A stretch of DNA of 64,000 nt from Rhodobacteraceae bacterium EL129 (GCA_900313005.1 ONZJ01000002.1:169001-233000), one strand, 5' to 3'. Numbered from the stretch's first letter, positions 35,687 to 44,868 are shown. The notes: a model not told the origin generated them from the letters alone. Translations and numbers: made by a program.

Positions 35687-36949
35687 ATGAGCCATTCCAA
35701 CGACACAACCCGCCGCGGTTTCCTGCGAGGGGCTGCTGCCGCCAGCACCGCCGCGCTGGCCGCTGGCTCGGCGAAGGCCGCGACCCCTGATCCCTTGATC
35801 ACCAAAGTGCAACCTTGGGCCAGTGGTCTGGGCGACGGGGTGGACGTCACGCCTTATGGGATGCCGATTGAGTTTGAAAGCGATGTGGTCCGTCGCAATG
35901 TCGAATGGCTGACCGCCGATACGATCTCATCCATCAACTTTACACCCATTCATGCGCTGGATGGCACCATCACCCCGCAAGGCTGCGCGTTCGAGCGGCA
36001 TCACTCCGGTGCCATTGAACTGAGCAAGCAAGATTACCGCCTGATGATCAACGGGATGGTCGAGACACCCTTGGTGTTCACCTATGAAGATCTTGAGCGG
36101 TTCCCACGCGAAAACCATGTCTATTTCTGCGAATGTGCGGCGAACACAGGCATGGAATGGGCCGGTGCCCAGCTGAACGGGGCGCAGTTCACCCATGGCA
36201 TGATCCACAACATGGAATACACGGGCGTGCCCCTGCGAACACTGCTGGAAGAGGCCGGATATGACACGGCTGGCAAGTGGGTTTACGTCGAAGGGGCGGA
36301 TGCGTCTTCCAATGGGCGGTCCATCCCGATGGACAAGGCCATTGATGACGTGTTGGTTGCTTTCAAGGCCAACGGCGAGGCCCTGCGCAAGGAACATGGA
36401 TATCCCGTCCGGCTGGTTGTGCCCGGTTGGGAGGGCAACATGTGGGTCAAATGGCTGCGCCGGATCGAGGTGATGGATGCCCCCGTAGAAAGCAGGGAAG
36501 AGACGTCGAAATATACGGACGTGCTGGAGGACGGCACGGCGCGCAAATGGACCTGGGTGATGGATGCCAAATCTGTTGTCTCGTCCCCCAGCCCTCAGGC
36601 CCCGATCACCCATGGGCCGGGGCCTTTGGTGATCACCGGGCTGGCCTGGTCCGGCAATGGGGCGATCACGCGGGTCGATGTGTCCAAGGACGGCGGCAAG
36701 ACCTGGGAAACCGCCCGTCTGGCCAAACCCGGTGAGGACAAGGCGCTGACCCGGTTCTATCTGGACACCACTTGGGACGGCTCTGAAATGCTGCTGCAAT
36801 CGCGTGCCATGGACGCCACTGGCTATGTGCAACCCACCAAGGCGCAGCTGCGCGAGGTGCGGGGGCTGAATTCGATTTACCACAACAACTGCATTCAGAC
36901 CTGGTGGGTTCGTGAAACAGGGGAGGCGGAAAATGTCGAAGTTTCCTAA
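35687..36949 (+). CDS. soxC: SoxC, sulfane dehydrogenase molybdenum subunit
   Basis: 420 residues. Twin-arginine signal TTRRGFLRGAAA, then a sulfite-oxidase-type Moco domain with the molybdenum-binding cysteine in FCECAANTG and the dimerisation domain from ~295 (GLAWSGNGAITRVDVSKDGG). AAGGAGG precedes ATG 35687. Oxidises the SoxY-bound sulfane to sulfonate with SoxD. Its 3' end overlaps soxD by 17 bases. Confidence 0.96.
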   Translation: MSHSNDTTRRGFLRGAAAASTAALAAGSAKAATPDPLITKVQPWASGLGDGVDVTPYGMPIEFESDVVRRNVEWLTADTISSINFTPIHALDGTITPQGCAFERHHSGAIELSKQDYRLMINGMVETPLVFTYEDLERFPRENHVYFCECAANTGMEWAGAQLNGAQFTHGMIHNMEYTGVPLRTLLEEAGYDTAGKWVYVEGADASSNGRSIPMDKAIDDVLVAFKANGEALRKEHGYPVRLVVPGWEGNMWVKWLRRIEVMDAPVESREETSKYTDVLEDGTARKWTWVMDAKSVVSSPSPQAPITHGPGPLVITGLAWSGNGAITRVDVSKDGGKTWETARLAKPGEDKALTRFYLDTTWDGSEMLLQSRAMDATGYVQPTKAQLREVRGLNSIYHNNCIQTWWVRETGEAENVEVS

Positions 36950-37943
36950 GGTTGTTCTGGCAGTCGCACTATCGTTGATGGCCACGCCTGTGTTGGCTGA
37001 AAAATTTGGCCTGGGTCGCGCTGCGCTGCCTGAAGAAATTGCCGCCTGGGATCTGGACGTCAGCCCTGATGGCACAGGCCTGCCTGCCGGGTCGGGAGAT
37101 GTTCTGACCGGCGAAGAAGTCTTTGCCGAGAAGTGCGCCGCCTGCCACGGGGACTTTGCCGAAGGCGTCGACAACTGGCCTAAACTGGCTGGCGGTCACG
37201 ATACACTGGATCACGAAGACCCGCTGAAAACGGTCGGCTCTTACTGGCCGCATCTGTCGACCACCTGGGACTATGTAAATCGTTCCATGCCTTTTGGTGA
37301 GGCGCAAAGCCTGACGGCGGATGAGGTCTATGCCATCACCGCCTATATCCTCTATTCCAACGATCTGGTGGAGGATGATTTCACCCTGTCGGATGAGAAC
37401 TTTACCTCGTTTGTCCTACCCAATGTGGATGGGTTCATCGTCGATAACCGGGCTGAAACCGAATACGCCATTTGGTCGGGTGAGCCTTGTATGGAAAACT
37501 GCAAAAACGACGTCAAAGTCACGATGCGCGCCCGCGTGCTGGATGTCACGCCGGAAGAGGAGAATACCACGCAAAAAGTGGCTACCGTGGCAGAGCCTGT
37601 AGAAGAGGCTGTGACGCTTGATCCTGAATTGGTGGCGAAAGGCGAAAAGGTCTTCAAAAAATGCAAAGCCTGCCACCAGGTGGGTGATGGGGCCAAGAAC
37701 CGCTCGGGTCCGATCCTGACAGGCGTGGTGGACCGCGCTGCCGGATTGGTTGAGGGGTTCAAATATTCGAAAGCACTGAAACAGGCGGCTGAAGACGGAT
37801 TGGTTTGGGATGAAGAGAGCCTTAGCGCCTTTCTGACCAAGCCTAAGGACTTCATGAAAGGCACCAAAATGAGCTTTTCAGGGATCAAGAAAAACGGTGA
37901 TATGGCTGCAATCCTCGCCTATCTGCGCAGCGTGCCGGAGTAA
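36933..37943 (+). CDS. soxD: SoxD, dihaem cytochrome c subunit of sulfane dehydrogenase
   Basis: 336 residues. Signal peptide MSKFPKVVLAVALSLMATPVLA; haem motifs CAACHGD (~69) and CKACHQV (~240), the second in a separate C-terminal cytochrome c domain. It takes six electrons from SoxC. GGGAGG lies just before ATG 36933 within the soxC 3' end; upstream in-frame starts would be longer than the family allows. Confidence 0.95.
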   Translation: MSKFPKVVLAVALSLMATPVLAEKFGLGRAALPEEIAAWDLDVSPDGTGLPAGSGDVLTGEEVFAEKCAACHGDFAEGVDNWPKLAGGHDTLDHEDPLKTVGSYWPHLSTTWDYVNRSMPFGEAQSLTADEVYAITAYILYSNDLVEDDFTLSDENFTSFVLPNVDGFIVDNRAETEYAIWSGEPCMENCKNDVKVTMRARVLDVTPEEENTTQKVATVAEPVEEAVTLDPELVAKGEKVFKKCKACHQVGDGAKNRSGPILTGVVDRAAGLVEGFKYSKALKQAAEDGLVWDEESLSAFLTKPKDFMKGTKMSFSGIKKNGDMAAILAYLRSVPE

Positions 37944-37947
37944 GTAC

Positions 37948-38652
37948 ATGAGGTGGGGGCTCGTATTGTTGGCGGTATGTCTGGGTTTTGCTGGCCCGGG
38001 GGCTGCAACTGAACCATTGGGGGATACCGAAGCCGGGGCAAAACTGTTCTCAAAGTGCAAAGGGTGTCACAAGATTGGCGAGGGGGCCGAAGACAAGATC
38101 GGCCCGCATCTGAATGGGATATTTGGCAGAGCTGCGGCCGCACATGAGGGCTATGCCTATTCCAAGTCGATGAAGCGGGCCGGTGCAGACGGGCTGATAT
38201 GGACCGCTGAGACGCTGGATGCTTACATTGAAAAACCCCGTGCCCTGGTGTCGAAAACGAGGATGAGTTTCCCGGGGATGAAAGACCCGCAGGACCGCGC
38301 CGATTTACTGGCCTATTTGCGTGCCTATTCGGATAACCCGGCAGATGTCCCCGAGGCCGAGCCGACCGCGACGGGCACGGATCATGATCTGGATCCGGCG
38401 ATCCTCGCGCTGAAGGGGGATAAGGAGTATGGTGAGTATTTATCGTCAGAATGCCTGACGTGCCACCGGGCAGACGGCAGCGCCGAAGGCATTCCAGCGA
38501 TCACACGCTGGCCTGAAGAAGACTTCGTCATCGCCATGCATGCCTACAAGCAAAAGCTGAGGCCCCATCCGGTGATGCAAATGATGGCCGGGCGGCTGTC
38601 CAACGACGAGATAGCCGCATTGGCTGCGTATTTCAAAGACCTCGAAAAGTGA
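37948..38652 (+). CDS. soxE: SoxE, dihaem cytochrome c
   Basis: 234 residues. A signal peptide (MRWGLVLLAVCLGFAGPGAA), a cytochrome c domain with CKGCHKI (~31) similar to the C-terminal part of SoxD, and a second domain with CLTCHRA (~165). Probably the electron acceptor of SoxCD or the flavoprotein SoxF. ATG 37948, 4 bases after the soxD stop; the longer in-frame start overlaps soxD. Confidence 0.92.
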   Translation: MRWGLVLLAVCLGFAGPGAATEPLGDTEAGAKLFSKCKGCHKIGEGAEDKIGPHLNGIFGRAAAAHEGYAYSKSMKRAGADGLIWTAETLDAYIEKPRALVSKTRMSFPGMKDPQDRADLLAYLRAYSDNPADVPEAEPTATGTDHDLDPAILALKGDKEYGEYLSSECLTCHRADGSAEGIPAITRWPEEDFVIAMHAYKQKLRPHPVMQMMAGRLSNDEIAALAAYFKDLEK

Positions 38653-38676
38653 GGCGATTTTAAGGGAGGACTAAAA

Positions 38677-39945
38677 ATGAGTTTCAACAGAAGAGCCTTT
38701 ATGGGCACTGGTCTTGCAGCGGCGACGGTTTTGTCAGCCCCTGCGGTCCTGGCCGATGGCCATGGCAAACCGCGTGTGGTTGTGATTGGCGGAGGGGCCG
38801 GCGGTGCGACGGCGGCCCGGTACCTGGCCAAGGACAGCGATGGGGCTTTAGACGTCACGCTGGTTGAGCCATCGCGTACCTATTTCACCTGTTTCTTCTC
38901 GAACCTCTATCTGGGCGGCTTCAAACAGCTGAGTGACATTGGCCATACTTATGGCGCGCTTGCCGCCAACCATGGCATCAATGTCATTCATGACTGGGCC
39001 GTGGGTGTGGACCGGGGTGCGAGGACCGTGACCTTGGCGGGCGGTGCGGTGCTGTCCTATGACAAGCTAATCCTTAGCCCAGGCATCGATTTTGTTGATG
39101 GCGCGGTGGAAGGCTGGAGCGTGGCGGCACAGAACAAGATGCCCCACGCCTATAAGGCGGGATCTCAGACCGAATTGCTGAAAGCGCAGATCATGGCGAT
39201 GCCCGAGGGGGGGACCTATGCGATGGTGGCCCCACCTAACCCCTTCCGCTGCCCTCCGGGGCCGTATGAACGGGTGTCGATGGTGGCGCATATGCTGAAG
39301 GCCAACAATCCCACGGCCAAGATCATCATCGCGGATCCCAAGCCAAAGTTCTCGAAGATGGGGCTTTTCCAGGAAGGTTGGGCGCATCACTATGAGGGCA
39401 TGATTGACTGGATTGGCGAAGAGTTCGGCGGAGGCAATGTCTCGGTCGATCCAGAGGCGATGACGGTGACCATTGATGGCGAAGAAACCGCTGTGGACGC
39501 CTGTAACGTGATCCCCGCCATGAAGGCAGGGCGCATTGCTGAGGTTGCAGGTGTGACCGATGGCAACTGGGCGCCGGTGAATGCCGTTGATATGTCCTCA
39601 AAGGCGGATGCGGATGTCTATGTCTTGGGCGATGCCAGTCAGCAAGGAGATATGCCGAAATCCGGTTTCTCGGCCAATTCACAGGCCAAGGTCTGTGCCA
39701 ATGCGGTGCGCGGCGCGCTGACGGGTTCCAAAGTGTTCCCGGCCAAGTTCTCGAACACCTGCTGGTCCCTGATCGGAACGGAGGATGGCGTGAAGGTCGG
39801 AGCCACGTATGAGGCCACCGATGAGAAGATCGCCAAGGTCGATGGGTTTATTTCGCAGACCGGGGAAACGGGCGATTTGCGCAAGGCCACCTATGAGGAA
39901 TCAGAAGGTTGGTACGCAGGGATCACTGCGGATATGTTCAGCTGA
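38677..39945 (+). CDS. soxF: SoxF, flavocytochrome c sulfide dehydrogenase flavoprotein
   Basis: 422 residues. Twin-arginine signal FNRRAFMGTG, FAD-binding VVVIGGGAGGATAARYL (~29), cysteine in YFTCFFSN (likely the covalent flavin attachment), and the redox pair candidates CPPGPYER and NTCWSLIG, as in FCSD. Oxidises sulfide to sulfur and passes electrons to SoxE. GGGAGG upstream. Last rightward sox gene. Confidence 0.93.
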   Translation: MSFNRRAFMGTGLAAATVLSAPAVLADGHGKPRVVVIGGGAGGATAARYLAKDSDGALDVTLVEPSRTYFTCFFSNLYLGGFKQLSDIGHTYGALAANHGINVIHDWAVGVDRGARTVTLAGGAVLSYDKLILSPGIDFVDGAVEGWSVAAQNKMPHAYKAGSQTELLKAQIMAMPEGGTYAMVAPPNPFRCPPGPYERVSMVAHMLKANNPTAKIIIADPKPKFSKMGLFQEGWAHHYEGMIDWIGEEFGGGNVSVDPEAMTVTIDGEETAVDACNVIPAMKAGRIAEVAGVTDGNWAPVNAVDMSSKADADVYVLGDASQQGDMPKSGFSANSQAKVCANAVRGALTGSKVFPAKFSNTCWSLIGTEDGVKVGATYEATDEKIAKVDGFISQTGETGDLRKATYEESEGWYAGITADMFS

Positions 39946-39954
39946 TCTGTTTTG

Positions 39955-39980
39955 CGGGCGGGTTTATTAAAACCCGCCCG
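39955..39980. terminator. Bidirectional terminator between soxF and soxH
   Basis: CGGGCGGGTTT (39955-39965) pairs with AAACCCGCCCG (39970-39980), loop four bases, followed by TTTTC; the reverse side has AAAA (as TTTT). It separates the convergent soxF and soxH. Confidence 0.85.
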
Positions 39981-40020
39981 TTTTCTTTTGTGACAGAGCG
40001 GAGCATGTCGTCAGCGTGGG

Positions 40021-40962
40021 TTATTCAAACTCCATCTGTTCATAGACGTGGCCTGCATTTTTGGTGGCCAACTCCTCAAACGTATCGAGATGGGCATAGG
40101 GGGATTGATCGACGTAGTAGGCCTCGGCCAGATCGCCGCCTGCGTCCAGATGCTCGCCGATCTTGCCGCGCAGATAGACAAGGTAATCGCGCGTGTAGCG
40201 CCGCACCTGTGCCATGTTGGTGGGGTGGCCGTGGCCGGGGATCACGTAGGTGGCGTCCAGCGCTTCAAACTCGGTCTCCCAGGTGTCCAGCCAGTCGGCG
40301 GTCATCGTATCCTCGAATATCGGCAAGAGGCGTTCGTGAAAGGCCATATCGCCTGAGATGACCAACGACTGCTCGGGCAGCCAGACGACGATATCGCCGG
40401 GGCTGTGGGCCGGGCCCAGATGGCGCGCCTCGATGTGAAATTCACCCATGTCGATGATGTAATCGTCCTCAAAGGTCTCAGTCGGGCCTTGCACAAAGGT
40501 GCCTTGCGCGCGATCGCGGTTATAGCGTTGCATGTTTTCCAGGATCGAGCCGCCGTATTCCGCGAATTCCTCCGCCGCATCTACATGGGCCACAATCGGC
40601 ACGCCCTGTTCGGCCCAGTAGGAATTGCCCAGCATCGCATGGCCCTGACCGTTTTCATTGAGGACCAGTTTGACGGGTTGATCGGTGATCGCTTTGATTT
40701 CCGCGTGCAGGGCCTTGGCAAGACCATGCGCAGCCCCGCCGTTGATCACCACAACGCCGTCCCCGGTCACGATAAAGCTGAGGTTGTTGTTATGACCTGC
40801 ATTAGCGTGGTTTGGCGGGGCCGAGGCGCCGATGGCTGACCAGACATGTGGGATGACCTCGACGGGTTTGGAGTACAGCATCGAGCCTGGATATTGATCT
40901 GCGATATCTTCGCTGGCGTGGGCCACACCCGTGAGGGCCAGCATGATGGTAAAGGTGCGCAT
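40021..40962 (-). CDS. soxH: SoxH-like metallo-beta-lactamase-fold protein
   Basis: 313 residues with a short signal peptide (MRTFTIMLALTGVAHA). The metallo-beta-lactamase fold is recognisable by VVVINGGAA, PAHSPGDIVVWLP, ISGDMAF and VIPGHGHP. The first metal motif, normally THxHxDH, reads NENGQGHAM, so three usual ligands are replaced while the later His/Asp/His remain. Its start overlaps the stop of the upstream gene by one base (TAATG). Probably SoxH of the Paracoccus soxFGH set; the reaction is unknown. Confidence 0.72.
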   Translation of the reverse strand: MRTFTIMLALTGVAHASEDIADQYPGSMLYSKPVEVIPHVWSAIGASAPPNHANAGHNNNLSFIVTGDGVVVINGGAAHGLAKALHAEIKAITDQPVKLVLNENGQGHAMLGNSYWAEQGVPIVAHVDAAEEFAEYGGSILENMQRYNRDRAQGTFVQGPTETFEDDYIIDMGEFHIEARHLGPAHSPGDIVVWLPEQSLVISGDMAFHERLLPIFEDTMTADWLDTWETEFEALDATYVIPGHGHPTNMAQVRRYTRDYLVYLRGKIGEHLDAGGDLAEAYYVDQSPYAHLDTFEELATKNAGHVYEQMEFE

Positions 40963-41876
40963 TACATCTCTCCTGCTGCAAAGTGAAACCCATCACCGCG
41001 CCGTTCGACGCGGCCCATTCCACCACCGGGCAGGTGATAGCCAAGCATAAGCATCTTATCGTGGGCCAGTTGATCCAGCAGGCCCATGCGGGTTGTGATC
41101 CCTGAGTCAGGGTCCTGATCTGCGCCGCTGGGCCAATTGGGGCGGGCCATAGCGACGTGGTGATTGCCAATGGCATCTCCGACGACCATCATGGCCTGCG
41201 ATCCCGCGCGGACTTCGAAGGACATATGGCCGGGGGTGTGGCCAAAACTGGCGTGGGATTGAATGCCCGGCAGGATCTCTTGTCCGGGAGTGATCATGGT
41301 CACCATGTCTTCGATCATCTCCAGGCGCCGCGCCGCCCCCACCGCAAAGGAAGCACGCGCCTCGCCAATCGACGTCACGGTGTCGGGGTCGGTCCAATAC
41401 TCCCATTCGGTCTGGCCGATCATGTAGCTTGCATTGGGAAAAACCGGATCGTCAAAGTCATCCAGCAATCCCCAAAGGTGATCGGGATGTGCATGGGTGA
41501 AGACAACATGGGTGACATCCTCTGGCGCAACACCTGCAGCCTCGAGGTTGTCCAGCAATGCCCCGACGCTGGGCATAAAGGCCGGACCGGAGCCTACATC
41601 AAAGAGGATGGTGCGCGTGCCGTCCTGCACCAGGGCGATGTTGCAGGGTGGATCAACCTGTTCGCGTGAAATCGCATGGGCAGTCAGGATTTCGGTCAAC
41701 TCCGGCTCGGGCAACCCATCAAAGAAGAAGGACCCCGGCAGGGTCAGGTATCCATCGCTGAGGCTGGTGATCGTCATTCCCCCCAACTGAACTGAGGCGC
41801 GTGCGAGCAAGGGGGACAGACCTGCCACCACGCCCGCCGCGCCGAGGCCTGCCAGTGTAAACCGCCTTGTGATCAT
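40962..41876 (-). CDS. soxG: SoxG-like metallo-beta-lactamase-fold hydrolase
   Basis: 304 residues, exported: a twin-arginine-like leader (ITRRFTLAGLGAAG). The full zinc motif THAHPDHLWG (~110) is present, with later ligands in GHTPGHMSFE, VVGDAIG and LGYHLPGGG. ATG 41876 follows AGGAGAGG and is preferred to an ATG 21 bases upstream, which would overlap the palindrome. Operon partner of the soxH-like gene. The SoxG name is by context. Confidence 0.7.
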   Translation of the reverse strand: MITRRFTLAGLGAAGVVAGLSPLLARASVQLGGMTITSLSDGYLTLPGSFFFDGLPEPELTEILTAHAISREQVDPPCNIALVQDGTRTILFDVGSGPAFMPSVGALLDNLEAAGVAPEDVTHVVFTHAHPDHLWGLLDDFDDPVFPNASYMIGQTEWEYWTDPDTVTSIGEARASFAVGAARRLEMIEDMVTMITPGQEILPGIQSHASFGHTPGHMSFEVRAGSQAMMVVGDAIGNHHVAMARPNWPSGADQDPDSGITTRMGLLDQLAHDKMLMLGYHLPGGGMGRVERRGDGFHFAAGEM

Positions 41877-41890
41877 AGCGCCTCTCCTCT

Positions 41891-41910
41891 TATTCATATA
41901 ATTGAATATG
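41891..41910. promoter_or_regulatory. Candidate SoxR operator before soxG
   Basis: TATTCA (41891-41896) and TGAATA (41903-41908) are a perfect dyad, 6-base spacer; overlapping it CATAT-N6-ATATG. The right side TGAATATG matches the soxS/soxV and soxX sites. It lies 15 bases upstream of the soxG start, placing soxGH in the sox regulon despite their reversed orientation. Confidence 0.55.
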
Positions 41911-41936
41911 AGCGACGCAGGCCCGGTTTGGCAAGG

Positions 41937-42785
41937 CTATTCTTCTGGGGTGACTTCCCCCAACTGTCGCATCAAACCGGCGAAATCAAACAGTTTGGGA
42001 TCCATCAGATGCGAGGGGCGCACGTTCATCAAGGACCGGAACATAACCTGACGACGTCCCGGCGCGTTCTTTTCCCAACCATCCAGAATTTGTTTTACCT
42101 GCTGGCGTTGCAACCCGTCCTGCGAGCCACAAAGATCACAAGGAATGATGGGATAGGTCATGGCGCTGGCGAATTTCTCGCAGTCCGCTTCGGCCACATG
42201 GGCGAGAGGGCGGTAGACGAACAAATCACCCTCCTCGTTGACCAATTTTGGTGGCATGGTGGCCAGACGACCACCGTGAAAGAGGTTCATGAAGAACGTC
42301 TCAAGAATGTCATCGCGGTGGTGTCCCAGCACCACGGCAGAGCAACCTTCTTCACGCGCGATGCGATACAGATTGCCACGGCGCAGACGGGAACACAGCG
42401 CGCAGAACGTGCGGCCCTGGGGGATTTTATCCATCACGATGGAATAGGTGTCCTGGTATTCGATCCGGTGGGGGACCTGCATCTTTTCCAGAAACTCGGG
42501 CAGGACAGTCGCGGGAAACCCCGGCTGGCCCTGATCCAGATTGCAGGCCAGAATATCCACCGGCAGCATGCCGCGCCATTTCAACTCATAGAGCACGGCC
42601 AGCATTGTATAGCTGTCCTTGCCGCCCGACAGACACACCAACCACCGCGCATCACGTTCGATCATGCCGTATTGGTCTATCGCCTCGCGCACATGTTTTA
42701 CGATCCGCTTGCGCAGTTTCTTGAACTCGGTCGTTTTTGGCGCGCCGTGGAACAGCGGGTGAATGTCGTCCAGATCATCAAGCAT
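41937..42785 (-). CDS. ttcA: tRNA 2-thiocytidine synthetase TtcA
   Basis: 282 residues. PP-loop motif [12 protein letters not shown] (~53-63), the paired cysteines in [10 protein letters not shown] (~133) and the later [10 protein letters not shown] that hold the [4Fe-4S] cluster. Thiolates cytidine 32 of some tRNAs. Ten bases downstream of ribA, likely co-transcribed. Its stop is only 27 bases before the soxGH operator. Confidence 0.95.
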   Translation of the reverse strand: MLDDLDDIHPLFHGAPKTTEFKKLRKRIVKHVREAIDQYGMIERDARWLVCLSGGKDSYTMLAVLYELKWRGMLPVDILACNLDQGQPGFPATVLPEFLEKMQVPHRIEYQDTYSIVMDKIPQGRTFCALCSRLRRGNLYRIAREEGCSAVVLGHHRDDILETFFMNLFHGGRLATMPPKLVNEEGDLFVYRPLAHVAEADCEKFASAMTYPIIPCDLCGSQDGLQRQQVKQILDGWEKNAPGRRQVMFRSLMNVRPSHLMDPKLFDFAGLMRQLGEVTPEE

Positions 42786-42794
42786 GGGCCGACC

Positions 42795-43883
42795 TCATAG
42801 CAAATGGCCGGACTTGGCGGCTTTGACGGCAAGATAGGCCTCATTGTGCGGGTTCTCGCCCACCTTCAGGGGGACACGTTCGGCAACGCTGATGCCGTGT
42901 TGCTCCATCATTGCAATCTTTGCAGGATTGTTGGTCAGCAGGCGCACCGATGAAAACCCAAGGCGGCGCAGGATATCAGCCCCGATGCGGAAATCGCGCT
43001 CGTCATCCTCAAAGCCAAGCCGGTGATTGGCCTCGACGGTATCAAAACCCTGATCCTGCAGGCTGTAGGCGCGCATCTTGTTTGCCAGGCCGATGCCGCG
43101 GCCTTCCTGGTTGAGGTAGAGCAGGATGCCAGCGCCTTCGGCCCCCATCTGGGCCAGTGCACCGCGCAGTTGAGGTCCGCAATCGCATTTAAGTGATCCG
43201 ATCAGATCCCCGGTAAAACACGCGGAATGCAGCCGTGACAATACGGGCGCATCCCGGTCGGGTCGGCCAATTTCCACAGCGTAGTGTTCTTCAGACCCAT
43301 CCTCTGGGCGGAAGACATGCAACCGTCCTGCCTCGGACACCTGCAAGGGCAGGCGTGCGCTGACAACGGGGTGCATCTGGCTGGCGGCCAACATGTCAGC
43401 CCCGGCTTCGGCCACGCGCAGGCATGTCAGGTTATGTGTATCTGCAACGGCGTCGCTCTCGACCTCAACCAGCAGAGCCGCAGGCAACAGGCGGGCGGTC
43501 TTGGTCAGTTGCAACGCCAGGCGCGCCAATTCGGCCGAACCGTCGCGTTCACTGGCCAATGGTCCCTTCATCGGAGAGTTCAGATCATCGGCGGGGTCTG
43601 CGATGCTTTGCACCCAGGCAAGGCCTGCATCGCTCGGCAGTTTGACCCGCGCCAGATCACCGTCATAGGCGCGGGCCTTTAACGTCTCGGCCCGCCGCGC
43701 CGTAATCGCCAGCACTGGTGTGCCGGGCAGGGCCCGTATCGCTGCCAGCCGATCCGGGCTGAGCGTTTCGGCGGCCACCACAAGCATGGTCTGCCCGCTA
43801 CCAGAGAACACGACGGGCACACCCATGCGCAAATCAGCGCGGGCGCGGGCCAGAGTTTCGGTGATGTCAGGCGATAGGGTCAT
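42795..43883 (-). CDS. ribA: GTP cyclohydrolase II RibA
   Basis: 362 residues. The C-terminal GTP cyclohydrolase II domain has the zinc motif ACFTGDLIGSLKCDCGPQLRGAL (~215), substrate motif LYLNQEGRGIGLANK, and LTNNPAKI. The N-terminal ~160 residues resemble a 3,4-DHBP-synthase-like half without its usual acidic metal motif, as in many Rhodobacterales RibA proteins. First step of riboflavin synthesis. Confidence 0.94.
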   Translation of the reverse strand: MTLSPDITETLARARADLRMGVPVVFSGSGQTMLVVAAETLSPDRLAAIRALPGTPVLAITARRAETLKARAYDGDLARVKLPSDAGLAWVQSIADPADDLNSPMKGPLASERDGSAELARLALQLTKTARLLPAALLVEVESDAVADTHNLTCLRVAEAGADMLAASQMHPVVSARLPLQVSEAGRLHVFRPEDGSEEHYAVEIGRPDRDAPVLSRLHSACFTGDLIGSLKCDCGPQLRGALAQMGAEGAGILLYLNQEGRGIGLANKMRAYSLQDQGFDTVEANHRLGFEDDERDFRIGADILRRLGFSSVRLLTNNPAKIAMMEQHGISVAERVPLKVGENPHNEAYLAVKAAKSGHLL

Positions 43884-44048
43884 GTCGGGGTCTTATCAAT
43901 CAGATCGGCTGATCCTCTACAGGGTTTTGCAACAATGTGAAACATTTGATCGCGCACCAACACGTGCCCGTGAGATATCTGTAGCACACCTTGAGATTGT
44001 CGTGATCAACGTCAACATCGGGTCAAACGACACAAGGATAGTGGCTCG

Positions 44049-44735
44049 ATGGCACAGCTTAAGAAAATTCTATTGGTGGATGATGATCACGATCTGCGCG
44101 AAGCGCTGAGTGAGCAATTGGTGATGACTGAAGATTTTGACGTCTTCGAGGCTGAAAATGGGTCCGAGGCCATGAAGCGGGCCAAGGATGGCATTTATGA
44201 CCTTGTGATCCTGGATGTGGGCCTGCCAGACACCGACGGCCGCGAGTTATGCCGCCTGATGCGCAAACAAGGTGTGAAGGCCCCGGTGATGATGCTGACG
44301 GGCCATGATGGCGATGCCGACACCATTCTGGGACTGGATGCGGGGGCCAATGACTATGTGACAAAACCGTTCAAGTTCCCGGTGCTTCTGGCCCGTATCC
44401 GCGCGCAGTTGCGCCAACACGAACAATCAGAAGATGCGATCTTCCAGCTCGGGCCCTACACGTTCAAGCCTGCGATGAAGATGCTGGTCACCGAAGATGA
44501 CCGCAAAATCCGTCTGACGGAAAAAGAGACAAACATCCTCAAATTCCTCTACCGCTCAACCGATGGTGTTGTGGCGCGCGACGTGTTGCTGCACGAGGTT
44601 TGGGGCTATAACGCAGGTGTGACCACCCATACGCTGGAAACCCACATCTATCGTCTGCGTCAGAAAATTGAGCCTGATCCCGGCAATGCCCGCCTTTTGG
44701 TCACGGAATCCGGTGGATACCGACTTCTTGCGTGA
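44049..44735 (+). CDS. OmpR/PhoB-family response regulator, orphan
   Basis: 228 residues. Receiver domain with DDDHD (acidic pocket, 11-15), phosphoacceptor in LVILDVGLPDTDG (~58), MLTGHD and K108-like TKPF; winged-helix DNA-binding domain with LTEKETNILKFLY, VLLHEVWGY and THTLETHIYRLRQKIEPD. No histidine kinase adjoins, so the partner is elsewhere. The TLETHIYRLR recognition region is like the CenR-type orphan regulators of alphaproteobacteria; that identity is a guess. Confidence 0.9.
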   Translation: MAQLKKILLVDDDHDLREALSEQLVMTEDFDVFEAENGSEAMKRAKDGIYDLVILDVGLPDTDGRELCRLMRKQGVKAPVMMLTGHDGDADTILGLDAGANDYVTKPFKFPVLLARIRAQLRQHEQSEDAIFQLGPYTFKPAMKMLVTEDDRKIRLTEKETNILKFLYRSTDGVVARDVLLHEVWGYNAGVTTHTLETHIYRLRQKIEPDPGNARLLVTESGGYRLLA

Positions 44736-44843
44736 ATTTTTGACGCAGATCAAAGAAAGGCTGATCCGCAGCTGCAAAGCTGGCGTAAGCTAAGATACCC
44801 GTCGCATATGCGGGCCTTCATATGCACCTCCCTGTTGGACTGG

Positions 44844-44868
44844 CCCCGGTTTTTCCGGGGTCTTTTTT
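44844..44868 (+). terminator. Rho-independent terminator
   Basis: CCCCGG (44844-44849), loop TTTTT, CCGGGG (44855-44860) and then TCTTTTTTT. It lies 108 bases after the response-regulator stop, so the transcript has a long 3' UTR with further small dyads (GCATATG...CATATGC, 44799-44825 region). Confidence 0.85.
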
